A DNA stretch of 64,000 bases. It comes from Ornithinimicrobium pratense. Its GTDB lineage: Bacteria > Actinomycetota > Actinomycetes > Actinomycetales > Dermatophilaceae. The stretch spans positions 868,001-932,000 of the forward strand of contig NZ_CP044427.1 of NCBI RefSeq assembly GCF_008843165.1, read 5' to 3'. The translations under genes were made by a program, and so were the position numbers. Below, piece after piece: positions 34,316-43,942 of this stretch. The notes below the pieces were generated by a model. That model had not been told where the DNA came from. It ran no database searches and saw only the letters and a program-made list of their open reading frames with translations. Position 1 is the first letter of the stretch, and each line of letters starts with the position of its first letter.

Positions 34316-35582
34316 GCACGCGCAGGGCACGGTCGACCACGTCGACCAGGTGCCGACCCGGGAGCTGGCGCGGGAGCTGGACGCGACCGACCCGTTGGCC
34401 GACTACGCCAGCTGCTTCGAGCGGGCCGAGGGCGTGCTCGCCTATTTCGACGGCAACTCCCTGGGCCGCCCCGTGGCCGGCACCGCGGAGGCGATGGCAC
34501 AGTTCGTGCGGCACGACTGGGGCAGCAGGCTGATCCGGTCCTGGGACGAAGCGTGGATGCGCTGGCCGGAGGAGACCGGTGACCTGCTCGGTGCCGCCGC
34601 CCTCGGTGCCGCTGCCGGGCAGACCGTGGTCGCGGACTCCACGACCGTCCTGCTCTACAAGGTGCTGCGGGCACTGGTCGACCACCAGCTCGCCGTCGAC
34701 CCGGGCCGCACCGAGCTCGTGCTGGACACCGACAACTTTCCGACCGACCGCTACGTGGCGCAGGGCGTGGCCGCTGAGCGCGGCCTGGTGCTGCGGTGGA
34801 TCGACGTGGACACCGCCGCCGGTGTCACCGCCGACCAGGTCGCCGAGACGGTGGGCCCGAGGACGGGCGTCGTGCTGCTCTCGCACGTGGCCTACCGGTC
34901 CGGGTGGCTCGCCGACGCCGAGGCGATCACCGGGGTGGTGCACGAGGCCGGCGGGATGGTCCTGTGGGACACCTGCCACTCCGCGGGGTCGGTGCCGATC
35001 CACGCGGACAACTGGGCGTGGGACGCTGCCGTCGGGTGCAACTACAAGTACCTCAACGCAGGTCCCGGGGCGCCCGCGCACGCCTACCTGGCCAGCCGGC
35101 ACCACGACATACCAACTTTGAGGCAGCCGATCCAGGGCTGGATGGGTCGCCGTGACCCGTTCCTCATGGAGGCCGGATATGTGCCGGCCCAAGGGATTCG
35201 GGCGCTGGTCAGCGGTACCCCACCGGTGGCCGGGATGGTCCCGCTACGGCTGGCCCTGCAGATGCTGCAGGAGGCGGGCATCGACGCGGTGCGGGCCAAG
35301 TCGTTGGCGCTGACCGACTTCGCTGCCCGGGTGGTCGCCGCGTGGCCGGAGGGGCTCGGGATCACGGTCGCCAGCCCGGCCGACCACGACCGCCGCGGGG
35401 GCCACCTCACCCTGCGCCACTCGGGCTTCGAGCAGGTCAACGCCCGGCTCTGGGCACGTGGCGTGATCCCCGACTTCCGCGCGCCGGACGGGCTGCGCCT
35501 CGGGCTGGCGCCGTTGTCGACGACGTTTGTCGAGGTGTGGGACGGGCTGGTCGCGGTCCGGGAGGAGCTGGAGCGGGTCTAG
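34308..35582 (+). CDS. kynU: Kynureninase
   Basis: PLP enzyme splitting kynurenine into anthranilate and alanine. The 424 residues include FDGNSLGRPV, TVLLYKVLRALVDHQ, FPTDRYVAQG, LLSHVAYRSGWLAD, the WDTCHSAGSVPI aspartate region and the PLP lysine in GCNYKYLNAGPGAPA (about residue 247). Start GTG 34308 overlaps the dioxygenase stop by 8 nt, so both are co-translated: tryptophan can be degraded to anthranilate plus alanine. Confidence 0.95.
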   Translation: MAEHAQGTVDHVDQVPTRELARELDATDPLADYASCFERAEGVLAYFDGNSLGRPVAGTAEAMAQFVRHDWGSRLIRSWDEAWMRWPEETGDLLGAAALGAAAGQTVVADSTTVLLYKVLRALVDHQLAVDPGRTELVLDTDNFPTDRYVAQGVAAERGLVLRWIDVDTAAGVTADQVAETVGPRTGVVLLSHVAYRSGWLADAEAITGVVHEAGGMVLWDTCHSAGSVPIHADNWAWDAAVGCNYKYLNAGPGAPAHAYLASRHHDIPTLRQPIQGWMGRRDPFLMEAGYVPAQGIRALVSGTPPVAGMVPLRLALQMLQEAGIDAVRAKSLALTDFAARVVAAWPEGLGITVASPADHDRRGGHLTLRHSGFEQVNARLWARGVIPDFRAPDGLRLGLAPLSTTFVEVWDGLVAVREELERV

Positions 35583-35605
35583 GCCACGCGCTCGGGCCCG
35601 CAGGC

Positions 35606-35617
35606 TACCCTTCGACG
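35606..35617 (+). promoter_or_regulatory. Leaderless-type -10 box of mtr
   Basis: TACCCT at 35606-35611, 6 nt before GTG 35618. Confidence 0.5.
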
Positions 35618-37108
35618 GTGAGCGAGGATCCCACGCACTTCGACCTGGTCATCATCGGCAGCGGCTCCGGCAACTCCCTGGTCACCCCCGAGTTCGACCT
35701 GCTCCGCACGGCGGTCGTCGACCGGGGAGTCGGGAGCGAGGACGCCTTCGGCGGCACGTGCCTCAACGTGGGCTGCATCCCCACCAAGATGTTCGTGCAC
35801 ACCGCCGACATCGCCGCCACCATCACCGACGCGGCCCGGTTCGGGGTCGACGCGACGTTGGAGGGGGTGCGCTGGCGGGACATCCGCGACCGGGTCTTCG
35901 GCCGCATCGACGCGATCAGCGAAGGTGGGCGCGAGTACCGGCGGGACGCCGAACACACCGAGGCCTACCTGGGGCACGCCCGCTTTGTCGGGGACCGCGA
36001 GCTCGAGGTGCACATCACCACCCCTGGCGGCAGCCATGAGGTCGGCAGCAGGCACCGGATCACCGGCAAGCAGGTCGTCATCGCGACCGGTGCGCGCCCC
36101 TTCGTCCCCGAGGAGGTGCGCTCCTCCGGGGTGCCCTTCCACACCTCCGACTCGATCATGCGCATGGACGAGCTCCCGGCCAGCCTGGTCATCCTGGGCG
36201 GTGGGGTCATCGCCGCCGAGTTCGCGCACGTCTTTGCCAGCCTGGGCGTGCGGGTCAGCGTGGTGACCCGGGGCAAGGGCCTGCTCACCCACTTCGACAA
36301 GGACATCTCCGCCGCCTTCACCGACCTGGCCCGGGCCCAGTGGGACGTGCGGACCGGGGTGACCGTCGAGGCAGTACGCCAGGGGGGCGACGGCGTCGAG
36401 CTGCAGCTGAGCGACGGCATCGTCACCGGGGAGCTGCTGCTCGTGGCTACCGGGCGGGTCCCCAACAGCGACGACCTGGGGCTGGAGCACACGGCGGTGC
36501 GCACCCACCGCGACGGCCGGGTGGTCGTCGACGAGCACGGCCGCACCGACGTGGAGGGGGTCTGGGCGCTGGGTGACGTCTCCTCGCCCTACCAGCTCAA
36601 GCACGTGGCCAACCAGGAGGCACGGGTGGTGGCGCACAACCTCGTGCACCCCGACGACCTGCAGTCCTTCGACCACCGCTACGTCCCGGCCGCGGTCTTC
36701 AGCCGCCCGCAGGTGGCCACCGTCGGCCTGACCCTGGACCAGGCGCGGGGGCAGGGGTATGCCGTGACCACCAAGACCCAGCGCTACGGCGACGTGGCCT
36801 ACGGCTGGGCCATGGAGGACTCGACCGGGCTGTTCACCGTGGTCGCCGACCGGGCCACCGGACGGCTGCTCGGTGCCCACGCCATGGGCCCGCACGCCTC
36901 GACCCTCATCCAGCCAGTCATCCAGGCGCTGTCCCTGGCCGGGCCGGACGGCGGCCCTACCGCGCACGAACTGGCCCGCGGCCAGTACTGGATCCACCCA
37001 GCCCTGACCGAGGTGCTGGAGAACGCCCTGCTCGCGCTGGACGTGGAGCCCGAGTTTGACGTCACGGCCGACTATGACCCGGTCGGGGAGGACGTGCCTG
37101 CCACGTAG
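35618..37108 (+). CDS. mtr: Mycothione reductase
   Basis: NADPH-dependent flavoprotein reducing mycothiol disulfide, which keeps the main actinobacterial thiol reduced. The 496 residues have the FAD motif LVIIGSGSGNSLV, the redox disulfide GGTCLNVGCIPTKMF, the NADPH motif LVILGGGVIAAEFAHVFASLG, ATGRVPNSDDL, WALGDVSS and the C-terminal His-Glu active-site pair IHPALTEVLENALL. Mycothione reductase is told from other class I reductases by GSGSGN near the start. Leaderless start GTG 35618. It sits between the kynurenine genes and ahcY. Confidence 0.93.
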   Translation: MSEDPTHFDLVIIGSGSGNSLVTPEFDLLRTAVVDRGVGSEDAFGGTCLNVGCIPTKMFVHTADIAATITDAARFGVDATLEGVRWRDIRDRVFGRIDAISEGGREYRRDAEHTEAYLGHARFVGDRELEVHITTPGGSHEVGSRHRITGKQVVIATGARPFVPEEVRSSGVPFHTSDSIMRMDELPASLVILGGGVIAAEFAHVFASLGVRVSVVTRGKGLLTHFDKDISAAFTDLARAQWDVRTGVTVEAVRQGGDGVELQLSDGIVTGELLLVATGRVPNSDDLGLEHTAVRTHRDGRVVVDEHGRTDVEGVWALGDVSSPYQLKHVANQEARVVAHNLVHPDDLQSFDHRYVPAAVFSRPQVATVGLTLDQARGQGYAVTTKTQRYGDVAYGWAMEDSTGLFTVVADRATGRLLGAHAMGPHASTLIQPVIQALSLAGPDGGPTAHELARGQYWIHPALTEVLENALLALDVEPEFDVTADYDPVGEDVPAT

Positions 37109-37117
37109 CATTGGGTC
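37106..37117 (+). promoter_or_regulatory. Leaderless-type -10 box of ahcY
   Basis: TAGCAT at 37106-37111, 6 nt before ATG 37118; it overlaps the mtr stop codon (TAG 37106-37108). Confidence 0.5.
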
Positions 37118-38629
37118 ATGCCGGACACGCAGAGCCTCAACCCCGCCCACTCCAGCGCGCTGGACCAGCCGCTGGACCGGTCAGCCCCGTTCCGGGTGCG
37201 TGACCTGGGGCTGGCCGAGCAGGGCCGGCACCAGATCCGCCTGGCCGAGCACGAGATGCCCGGCCTGATGGCGCTGCGGGAGCGGTTCGCGGACTCCCAG
37301 CCGCTGGCCGGCGCCCGGATCGCCGGGTCGCTGCACATGACCGTGCAGACCGCGGTGCTGATCGAGACCCTCGTCGAGCTCGGCGCGCAGGTCCGGTGGG
37401 CGTCCTGCAACATCTTCTCCACCCAGGACGAGGCCGCCGCGGCCGTCGCGGTCGGCCCGCACGGCACCGCGGAGGACCCGCAAGGCGTGCCGGTCTTCGC
37501 CTGGAAGGGCGAGACCCTGGAGGAGTACTGGTGGTGCACCACACAGATCCTGCTGTGGCCCGGGGAGGGGCCCAACCTGATTCTCGACGACGGCGGTGAT
37601 GCCACCCTGCTGGTGCACAAGGGGGCCGAGTGGGAGCGGCAGGGCGCCGTCCCCACCGCCGAGGAGGACGACCCCGAGGAGTGGCGGGTCATCCTGGGGA
37701 CGGTCCGTGAAGGGCTGCAGGCGCACCCGACCCGCTGGACCGACGTCGCCCGGGGGCTGCGCGGGGTGACGGAGGAGACTACCACCGGTGTCCATCGGCT
37801 CTACCAGCTGCACGAGGCCGGCGGCCTGCTCTTCCCCGCCATCAACGTCAACGACTCGGTGACCAAGAGCAAGTTCGACAACATCTACGGCTGCCGGCAC
37901 AGCCTGATCGACGGCATCAACCGGGCCACCGACGTGCTCATCGGGGGCAAGGTGGCCGTGGTGTGCGGCTACGGCGACGTCGGCAAGGGCTGCGCCGAGG
38001 CCCTGCGCGGACAGGGGGCCCGGGTCATCGTCACCGAGATCGACCCCATCTGCGCCCTGCAGGCCGCGATGGACGGCTACCAGGTCGCCCGGCTTGAGGA
38101 CGTCATCGCCTCCGCCGACTTCGTGGTCACCGCCACCGGCTGCACGGACGTGGTGACCGTGGAGCACATGATGGCGATGAAGGACAAGGCGATCCTGGGC
38201 AACATCGGTCACTTCGACAACGAGATCGACATGGGCGCCTTGGCCAGGGTGCCCGGTGTGACCCGCACCCAGATCAAGCCCCAGGTGCACGAATGGACCT
38301 TCCCAGCGGACGCCGAAGGCGGCCGGGCCCGGTCGATCATCGTGCTCTCCGAGGGACGGCTGCTCAACCTCGGCAACGCCACGGGCCACCCCAGCTTTGT
38401 GATGTCCGCCAGCTTCGCCAACCAGGTGCTGGCCCAGATCGAGCTGTTCACCCGCCTCGAGGACTACCCGCTCGGCGTGCACACCCTGCCCAAGGAGCTG
38501 GACGAGGAGGTGGCCCGCCTGCACCTGGGCTCGCTCGGGGCCCAGCTGACCGAGCTAAGCAAGGCGCAGGCCGAGTACCTGGGCCTGGACCCCGCTGGGC
38601 CGTACAAGTCCGAGCTCTACCGGTACTAG
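37118..38629 (+). CDS. ahcY: Adenosylhomocysteinase
   Basis: Hydrolyses S-adenosylhomocysteine to adenosine and homocysteine, keeping methylation reactions running. The 503-residue enzyme includes the ~40-residue insert known from actinobacterial and plant forms. Segments: [51 protein letters not shown] with the NAD-contact lysine, [31 protein letters not shown] and the C-terminal [10 protein letters not shown] (usually PxHYRY). It precedes mtrA as in the Rv3248c-Rv3246c block, without the tmk gene that lies between in mycobacteria. Confidence 0.96.
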   Translation: MPDTQSLNPAHSSALDQPLDRSAPFRVRDLGLAEQGRHQIRLAEHEMPGLMALRERFADSQPLAGARIAGSLHMTVQTAVLIETLVELGAQVRWASCNIFSTQDEAAAAVAVGPHGTAEDPQGVPVFAWKGETLEEYWWCTTQILLWPGEGPNLILDDGGDATLLVHKGAEWERQGAVPTAEEDDPEEWRVILGTVREGLQAHPTRWTDVARGLRGVTEETTTGVHRLYQLHEAGGLLFPAINVNDSVTKSKFDNIYGCRHSLIDGINRATDVLIGGKVAVVCGYGDVGKGCAEALRGQGARVIVTEIDPICALQAAMDGYQVARLEDVIASADFVVTATGCTDVVTVEHMMAMKDKAILGNIGHFDNEIDMGALARVPGVTRTQIKPQVHEWTFPADAEGGRARSIIVLSEGRLLNLGNATGHPSFVMSASFANQVLAQIELFTRLEDYPLGVHTLPKELDEEVARLHLGSLGAQLTELSKAQAEYLGLDPAGPYKSELYRY

Positions 38630-38633
38630 CACG

Positions 38634-38677
38634 TAGGCTGCCCACAGTCCGGTGACCCGTGAGGAGCAGGAGAAGCC
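38634..38677 (+). promoter_or_regulatory. Promoter and leader of mtrA
   Basis: TAGGCT at 38634-38639 with a predicted start near 38646; the ~32-nt leader carries GGAGCAGGAG before ATG 38678. Unlike most genes here, mtrA seems to have a leader with a Shine-Dalgarno. Confidence 0.5.
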
Positions 38678-39355
38678 ATGAGCGCACGTGTGCTCGTCGT
38701 GGACGACGACCAGGCCCTGGCCGAGATGCTGGGGATCGTGCTGCGCAAAGAGGGCTACGAGGTCGCCACGTGCGGGGACGGGGCCCGGGCGCTGCCGATG
38801 ATCCGTCAGTTCCGGCCCGACCTCGTGCTGCTCGACGTGATGCTGCCCTCGATGGACGGGGTGGAGGTATGCCGTCTGCTGCGCGCTGAGTCGGGGGTCC
38901 CGGTCGTCATGCTCACCGCTCGCACCGACACCAAGGACGTGGTGGCTGGGCTCGAGGCCGGCGCCGACGACTACGTGGTCAAGCCGTTCAAACCGCAGGA
39001 GCTGCTCGCGCGGGTCCGGGCCCGGCTCCGGCGCGACCACTCCCAGGACGAGCACAAGTTGCAGGTGGGCGATGTCGTCATCGACGTGGCCGGTCACCAG
39101 GTGACCCGGGACGGCGAGCAGATCCCGCTGACCCCCCTGGAGTTCGACCTCCTGGTGGCGCTGGCCAGCAAGCCGAGCCAGGTCTTCGACCGGGAGTCGC
39201 TGCTGGAGCAGGTGTGGGGCTATCGGCACGCGGGCGACACCCGGTTGGTCAACGTGCACGTCCAACGGCTGCGCAGCAAGATCGAGAAGGACCCGGAGAA
39301 TCCCCAGATCGTGGTGACCGTGCGTGGCGTCGGATACAAGGCCGGACATTCCTGA
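38678..39355 (+). CDS. mtrA: Two-component response regulator MtrA
   Basis: OmpR-family regulator of 225 residues controlling cell-wall and division genes in Actinobacteria. Receiver: VVDDDQALAEMLGIVLRKEG, phospho-acceptor in LVLLDVMLPSMDGVEV (Asp ~53), MLTARTDTKDVVAGLEAGAD and DYVVKPFKPQEL. Winged helix: TPLEFDLLVALASKPSQVF, LLEQVWGYRHAGDTRLVNVH and VVTVRGVGYKAG. The match to MtrA is very close over the whole length. First gene of mtrA-mtrB-lpqB. Confidence 0.96.
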   Translation: MSARVLVVDDDQALAEMLGIVLRKEGYEVATCGDGARALPMIRQFRPDLVLLDVMLPSMDGVEVCRLLRAESGVPVVMLTARTDTKDVVAGLEAGADDYVVKPFKPQELLARVRARLRRDHSQDEHKLQVGDVVIDVAGHQVTRDGEQIPLTPLEFDLLVALASKPSQVFDRESLLEQVWGYRHAGDTRLVNVHVQRLRSKIEKDPENPQIVVTVRGVGYKAGHS

Positions 39356-41330
39356 GGCAGAGCCGCGCAGGCGGTGGCGTGGCCCGCGCTGGTGGCTGGC
39401 CTCGCTGGGTGCGCGCGTCATCACCACCACCGTCCTCATCGGGCTGGTGCTGGCCGGCCTGCTGGGGTCGGTGCTGTATCAGCAGATCGCGGTCGGGCTG
39501 GTCCAGCAGGGCACCGATTCCGCCCAGCGCGACGCCGCCCAGCAGGTTGCCCTCTTTCAGGACGCTTTCGACTCCACCGACCGGCGGGACGACTCGGGCC
39601 TGCGGTACGCGGCCGGGGAGCAGGTCTCTGCGATGGCCGGGGCGGGACCGGACGGTCGGCGGGTCCTGCTGCTGCCATCCCTGAGCAACGACGGGGGCGC
39701 GATCGTGGAGGGCATCGCCCTGGGCGTCACGGCCTCGGACATCCCGGAGGCCTTGCAGCTGGCCGTCGACCAGGACCCCGAGAACCAACAGGTCGTCATC
39801 GTCCCGGCGACCCTGACCGGCGAGGAGGAGGCGGTGACGGCGGTGGTGGTCGGCTCGCGGGTCACGCTGCTGCGTGCCGGCACCTATGACCTGATCCTGA
39901 TCTATCCCCTGCATCAGGAGCAAGAGACCCTCGATCTGGTCCGCCAGCTGTTCCTGGCCGCCGGCGCCGGGCTGGTGCTGCTCGTGGCCGGGCTGGCGAC
40001 GATCGCGACGCGGATGGTGACCCGGCCGGTAGCCGAGGTGGCCAAGGTCTCGCGCGAGCTGGCTCAGGGCCACCTCGACGAGCGGCTCCCGGTCCACGGC
40101 ACCGACGAGATCGCCCAGCTGGCCACCTCCTTCAACACCATGGCCGACTCGATCCAGCACCAGATCCGCGAGCTGCGCTCGCTGTCCCAGCTGCAGCAAC
40201 GCTTCGTCTCCGACGTCTCCCACGAGCTGCGCACCCCGCTGACCACCATGCGGATGGCCGGTGCCGTGCTGCACGCCTCCAAAGAGGACTTCCCGCTGCC
40301 CGTGGCGCGCTCGGCCGAGCTCCTGGACCAGGAGCTGGACCGCTTCGAGGAGCTGCTCACCGAGCTGCTGGAGATCAGCCGGTTCGACGCCGGGGCCGTC
40401 ACCGTCGAGCGGCATCAGGAGGACATCGTCCCGCTGGTGCGCTCGGCCGTGTCCAGCATGGAGCAGCTGGCGCAGACGCACGGCTCGACCATCGTGCTGG
40501 TGGTCCCCGAGCAGCCGGTTCTGGTCAGCATGGACGGCCGGCGCATCTCCCGGGTGCTGCGCAACCTGCTCTCCAACGCGCTGGAGCATGCCGAGGGCGG
40601 CCCGGTCGAGGTCACCGTGGCAGCAACCGAGCACGTGGTGTCCTGCTCGGTGCGCGACCACGGCATCGGGCTGACGGCTGAGCAGCAGGCGCGGGTCTTC
40701 GACCGGTTCTGGCGCGCCGACCTGGCGCGCACCCGCACGACTGGTGGGACCGGGCTGGGCCTAGCGATCGCGAAGGAGGACGCGCGGGTGCACGGTGGCT
40801 GGCTGCAGGTCGGCAGCGTGCCTGGGCACGGTGCCTGCTTCCGGTTGCTGCTGCCCCGCCACGAGGCCTTCGTCATCGCCGACCGGCCGCCCCCGGTGCC
40901 GCTGGTCACTCACGACCAGCCGGCCCAGACCTGGGGCGACGCCGAGCTGGAGACTCTGCCCTCGACGAACGAGCCGAAGCCAGCGGTAGCCCTGGTCGCC
41001 GCCGACGGGCCGGGAACCACGGGGGACCTGCCGGCTACCGCCGTGTCCGGGCCGCCGCCCTCTGCTTGCGCCACCCCCGCCACGGACCTGGACCACCGAC
41101 CCCTGGCCACCGGCCCGGACCACGCCTCTACGGCCGCGCGGCCGGACGGGTCGCAGGGTGAGACGGTGCGGGTGCGACCGACTCCGGAGCCGTGGGACGT
41201 GGCGGCCCGGGGGAGCCTGCACGGCGAGGCCTCCGCCGTGCCGCCCGTCGTCTCCCAGGCCGGAGACCTGCCCGACAACGAGGTGCCGCCGGTCGTGCTT
41301 GCGCTGGCGACCCGACAGGGGGATGCATGA
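39324..41330 (+). CDS. mtrB: Sensor histidine kinase MtrB
   Basis: Partner kinase of MtrA, 668 residues. Membrane helices at ~35-55 (ITTTVLIGLVLAGLLGSVLY) and ~215-232 flank an external sensor domain; then HAMP (RMVTRPVAEVAKVSRELAQG), His box VSDVSHELRTPLTTMRMAGA (His ~300) and ATPase boxes NLLSNALEHA, RDHGIGLTAEQ, GGTGLGLAIAKEDARVHGG. A disordered, proline/threonine-rich tail of ~140 residues follows, longer than in mycobacterial MtrB. GTG 39324 lies 32 nt inside mtrA; no better start exists before the first helix. Confidence 0.95.
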   Translation: MASDTRPDIPEAEPRRRWRGPRWWLASLGARVITTTVLIGLVLAGLLGSVLYQQIAVGLVQQGTDSAQRDAAQQVALFQDAFDSTDRRDDSGLRYAAGEQVSAMAGAGPDGRRVLLLPSLSNDGGAIVEGIALGVTASDIPEALQLAVDQDPENQQVVIVPATLTGEEEAVTAVVVGSRVTLLRAGTYDLILIYPLHQEQETLDLVRQLFLAAGAGLVLLVAGLATIATRMVTRPVAEVAKVSRELAQGHLDERLPVHGTDEIAQLATSFNTMADSIQHQIRELRSLSQLQQRFVSDVSHELRTPLTTMRMAGAVLHASKEDFPLPVARSAELLDQELDRFEELLTELLEISRFDAGAVTVERHQEDIVPLVRSAVSSMEQLAQTHGSTIVLVVPEQPVLVSMDGRRISRVLRNLLSNALEHAEGGPVEVTVAATEHVVSCSVRDHGIGLTAEQQARVFDRFWRADLARTRTTGGTGLGLAIAKEDARVHGGWLQVGSVPGHGACFRLLLPRHEAFVIADRPPPVPLVTHDQPAQTWGDAELETLPSTNEPKPAVALVAADGPGTTGDLPATAVSGPPPSACATPATDLDHRPLATGPDHASTAARPDGSQGETVRVRPTPEPWDVAARGSLHGEASAVPPVVSQAGDLPDNEVPPVVLALATRQGDA

Positions 41331-43159
41331 GACTCAGCCACCAGGGGCGGCACCATGGCCCACGACGAGCCCCACGACGAGCCCGGAGCCTCGCGGGGGC
41401 CGCCATCGTTGCGCTGCTCCTGGCCGCCTGCTCCGGGCAGCTGCCCACGACGCCGGAGCCCCGGGCCGGCCTGCCGGTCCAGGTGCAGGCCCAGCCGGAG
41501 ATCCAGCGGCTGCTGAACTCGCCCCAGCCGGACGCCTCGGCGGCGGACATCGTCCGGGGCTTCCTGCGGGCCAATGTGGGCTTTGCCGACGAGGAGGACG
41601 TCGTCCGGCGGTTCCTGGTCGAAGGTCTGGCCAGCGAGTGGGTGCCGACCAGCAACGTCCTGGTCTACGACGGCACGCCGGTCGTCACCGTCAGCGACAC
41701 CGGCCGCGAGGCGCAGGTGAGCATTGAGGTGGTGGCTCGCATCGACGCGCAGGGTCGGCTGACCGAGCAGGAGGTTGGCACCGTCACCCAGTCCTTTGAG
41801 CTGACCCGGATACAGGGCCAGTGGCGGATCAGCGCCTTCCCGGACGACTTCGGAGTCTGGCTCACCTACCCCGACCTCACCGCCGCTTTCCGGGCCACCA
41901 GCCTGTACCACCTCAGCACCCAGGGGCAGTACTTCGTCCCGGAGGTCCGCTGGCTGGCCCGGGGCGAGGGACTGCCCACGGCGGTGACCCGGGCAGCCCT
42001 GGCCCCGGTGCCGGAGCACCTGGCGGGCGCGGTGCGCACGGGTGACAGCGAGAACGTCCGGCTCGCGGCCCCGTCGGTCACGGTGGACCCGGAGACCCGG
42101 CTGGCCACGGTGCCCCTGGAGGGTTCCGGGCCGGTCGACGGCGGCGACGCCTCCGAGGCGCTGGTGAGTCAGATCAGCCAGGCGCTGCTGGCGCTGGGCG
42201 GGATCAGTGCGGTCGACGTGCAGGCGGCGGGGCGGTCGCTGGGCGTGCGCGGGCACGAGGGGCCGATCACCAGCACTGGCCAGCTGCCTTACGTCGAGGC
42301 GGAGCGCAGCGTCAACATCGCGCTGCTCCGAATCGGCGAGCAGTTCTTCCCGGTCGACCCGACCGACGCCCGCCTGCCCAATCTGACCGAGGAGGCTGCC
42401 AACCTCCGGCTGCCCCGGTTAGGGCTTTCCTGGGGTGGGGTCGCCGTGACCGCGGACCTGCAGGACTTCGCCGCGGTGTCCAACGACCGCACCTCGGTGT
42501 GGCGGTGGCAGCAGCGGGAGTCTGAGGGGGAGTCCAGCACCAACGCCGGCATCGGCAACCAGCTGACCGTCCCCGCCGTCGACCCCCAGGGGGCCTTCCT
42601 GGTCGCCGGGGTCCACCGCAGCACCGGGGCTCCCCGGGTGTGGGCGCTGGACCGGGACGACGTGCACTCGTTGGCCGAGCCGCTGGACGTGCCCTGGCTG
42701 CGGGATCGGGACCGGGTGCGCTCGCTGTCGGTCTCCCCGGACGGCACGCGGGTGGCGATGGTCATGGGTGAGGCCACACGGGAGCGCGGCCGCCTCATGA
42801 TCGCCGGGATTCTGCGGGATCAGGAGGGCAAACCTCGAGGGTTGACCCGGGCTGTGCCGGCGGCCGGATCCCTGGTCGACGTCAGCTCGGCCCGGTGGGC
42901 CTCCCCGCGCGCGCTCTACCTCGTCGGACAGCGCCAGGAGGACACCGCCCTCCGAGGCTTCTCGCTGCCCCTGGGCGATTTCCTGCAACCCTTGGGTGCG
43001 GTGGACGGGGTGGACTTCGTCGAGGTGGTGCCGGTGCCCCGGGTCGAGGGCCCGCGTCCGGTCGTGCGCAGCGCCGACGGCCGGTTCTACACCGAGGAGG
43101 GCACCCGGGGCTGGTTCAACGCTCGCAACGGGGATGAGCTGGTGGTCCCGGGCAGCTGA
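41327..43159 (+). CDS. lpqB: Lipoprotein LpqB (MtrAB accessory)
   Basis: Extracytoplasmic lipoprotein of 610 residues that modulates MtrB. Signal peptide with lipobox AIVALLLAACSG (Cys ~35), then GerMN-type domains (DIVRGFLRANVGFADEEDVVRRFL ... VTVDPETRLATVPLEGSG) and a C-terminal beta-propeller-like region (VSNDRTSVWRWQ, SLSVSPDGTRVAMVMGE). ATG 41327 overlaps the mtrB stop by 4 nt (ATGA), completing the conserved operon. Confidence 0.95.
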   Translation: MRLSHQGRHHGPRRAPRRARSLAGAAIVALLLAACSGQLPTTPEPRAGLPVQVQAQPEIQRLLNSPQPDASAADIVRGFLRANVGFADEEDVVRRFLVEGLASEWVPTSNVLVYDGTPVVTVSDTGREAQVSIEVVARIDAQGRLTEQEVGTVTQSFELTRIQGQWRISAFPDDFGVWLTYPDLTAAFRATSLYHLSTQGQYFVPEVRWLARGEGLPTAVTRAALAPVPEHLAGAVRTGDSENVRLAAPSVTVDPETRLATVPLEGSGPVDGGDASEALVSQISQALLALGGISAVDVQAAGRSLGVRGHEGPITSTGQLPYVEAERSVNIALLRIGEQFFPVDPTDARLPNLTEEAANLRLPRLGLSWGGVAVTADLQDFAAVSNDRTSVWRWQQRESEGESSTNAGIGNQLTVPAVDPQGAFLVAGVHRSTGAPRVWALDRDDVHSLAEPLDVPWLRDRDRVRSLSVSPDGTRVAMVMGEATRERGRLMIAGILRDQEGKPRGLTRAVPAAGSLVDVSSARWASPRALYLVGQRQEDTALRGFSLPLGDFLQPLGAVDGVDFVEVVPVPRVEGPRPVVRSADGRFYTEEGTRGWFNARNGDELVVPGS

Positions 43160-43210
43160 GCCTGTGGACGACCGAGACCAGGTCGGGCCGGACCCTGCCA
43201 GGCTGACGAG

Positions 43211-43933
43211 ATGCCGTGGCGCCCCGACCTGCTCGCGCTCGTCGAGCTGGCCGCTCCCAGCTCCTGTGCCGGGTGCGGGGCAGCAGGCACTCGGTGGTGT
43301 CCCGACTGCGCGGTCGTCCTCAGCGCCAGCGCCCCGCGGCCCTGGCGGCCCACGCCCTGCCCACGGGGGTTCCCCCCGACCTGGACGGGTCTGGCCTACG
43401 CAGGCCAGGTGCGTGCTGCCGTCGTCGCCTGGAAAGAGCAGGACCGGGTAGAGCTGAACCCGGTCCTGGCGACGGTTCTGCGGGGAGTCCTCGCCGAGGC
43501 CCTCGCCGGGTCGCCACCGCATACCGCCGCTGTCCTGCAGCACACCCCGGTCGCCCTGGTGCCTGCCCCCTCGGCGCCCAGCAGCATCCGCACCCGCGGG
43601 CGGCGACCCGTGCCCGAGTTGGCTGCGGCGGCTGGTCGGGCGGACCTGCTGGTCGACGCGCTGCGGCTGACCCGCAGGGTGCAGGACCAGGCCGGGCTGT
43701 CGGCGCAGCAGCGCGCGGCCAACCTGCAGCGTGCTGTCACCGTGCGTCCCCGCGTGCGTGCGGCGCTTCGCGAGGTGCCGTGCGTGGTGGTCGACGACGT
43801 GGTCACCACTGGGGCCACGCTGGCCGAGTGCACGCGGGCGCTGCTGGCCGCGGGGGCCGGTCCGGTGGTGGCCGTCACGGTCGCCGCGACGGCCCGTCGG
43901 CCTGCCCAGGCACGTCCGCAGCGGGCGGACTAG
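43211..43933 (+). CDS. ComF-family phosphoribosyltransferase-like protein
   Basis: ComF/GntX-type protein of 240 residues. N-terminal zinc ribbon with CAGCGAAGTRWCPDC (two CxxC pairs), then LAYAGQVRAAVVAWKEQ and a type I PRTase PRPP loop VVVDDVVTTGATLAECTR. ComFC helps natural DNA uptake in competent bacteria, but most actinobacterial members are untested. Same position as Rv3242c, between lpqB and hpf. Confidence 0.88.
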   Translation: MPWRPDLLALVELAAPSSCAGCGAAGTRWCPDCAVVLSASAPRPWRPTPCPRGFPPTWTGLAYAGQVRAAVVAWKEQDRVELNPVLATVLRGVLAEALAGSPPHTAAVLQHTPVALVPAPSAPSSIRTRGRRPVPELAAAAGRADLLVDALRLTRRVQDQAGLSAQQRAANLQRAVTVRPRVRAALREVPCVVVDDVVTTGATLAECTRALLAAGAGPVVAVTVAATARRPAQARPQRAD

Positions 43934-43942
43934 TGTAGGCGC
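43931..43942 (+). promoter_or_regulatory. Leaderless-type -10 box upstream of the hpf leader ORF
   Basis: TAGTGT at 43931-43936 (overlapping the comF-like stop TAG), 6 nt before ATG 43943. Confidence 0.45.
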
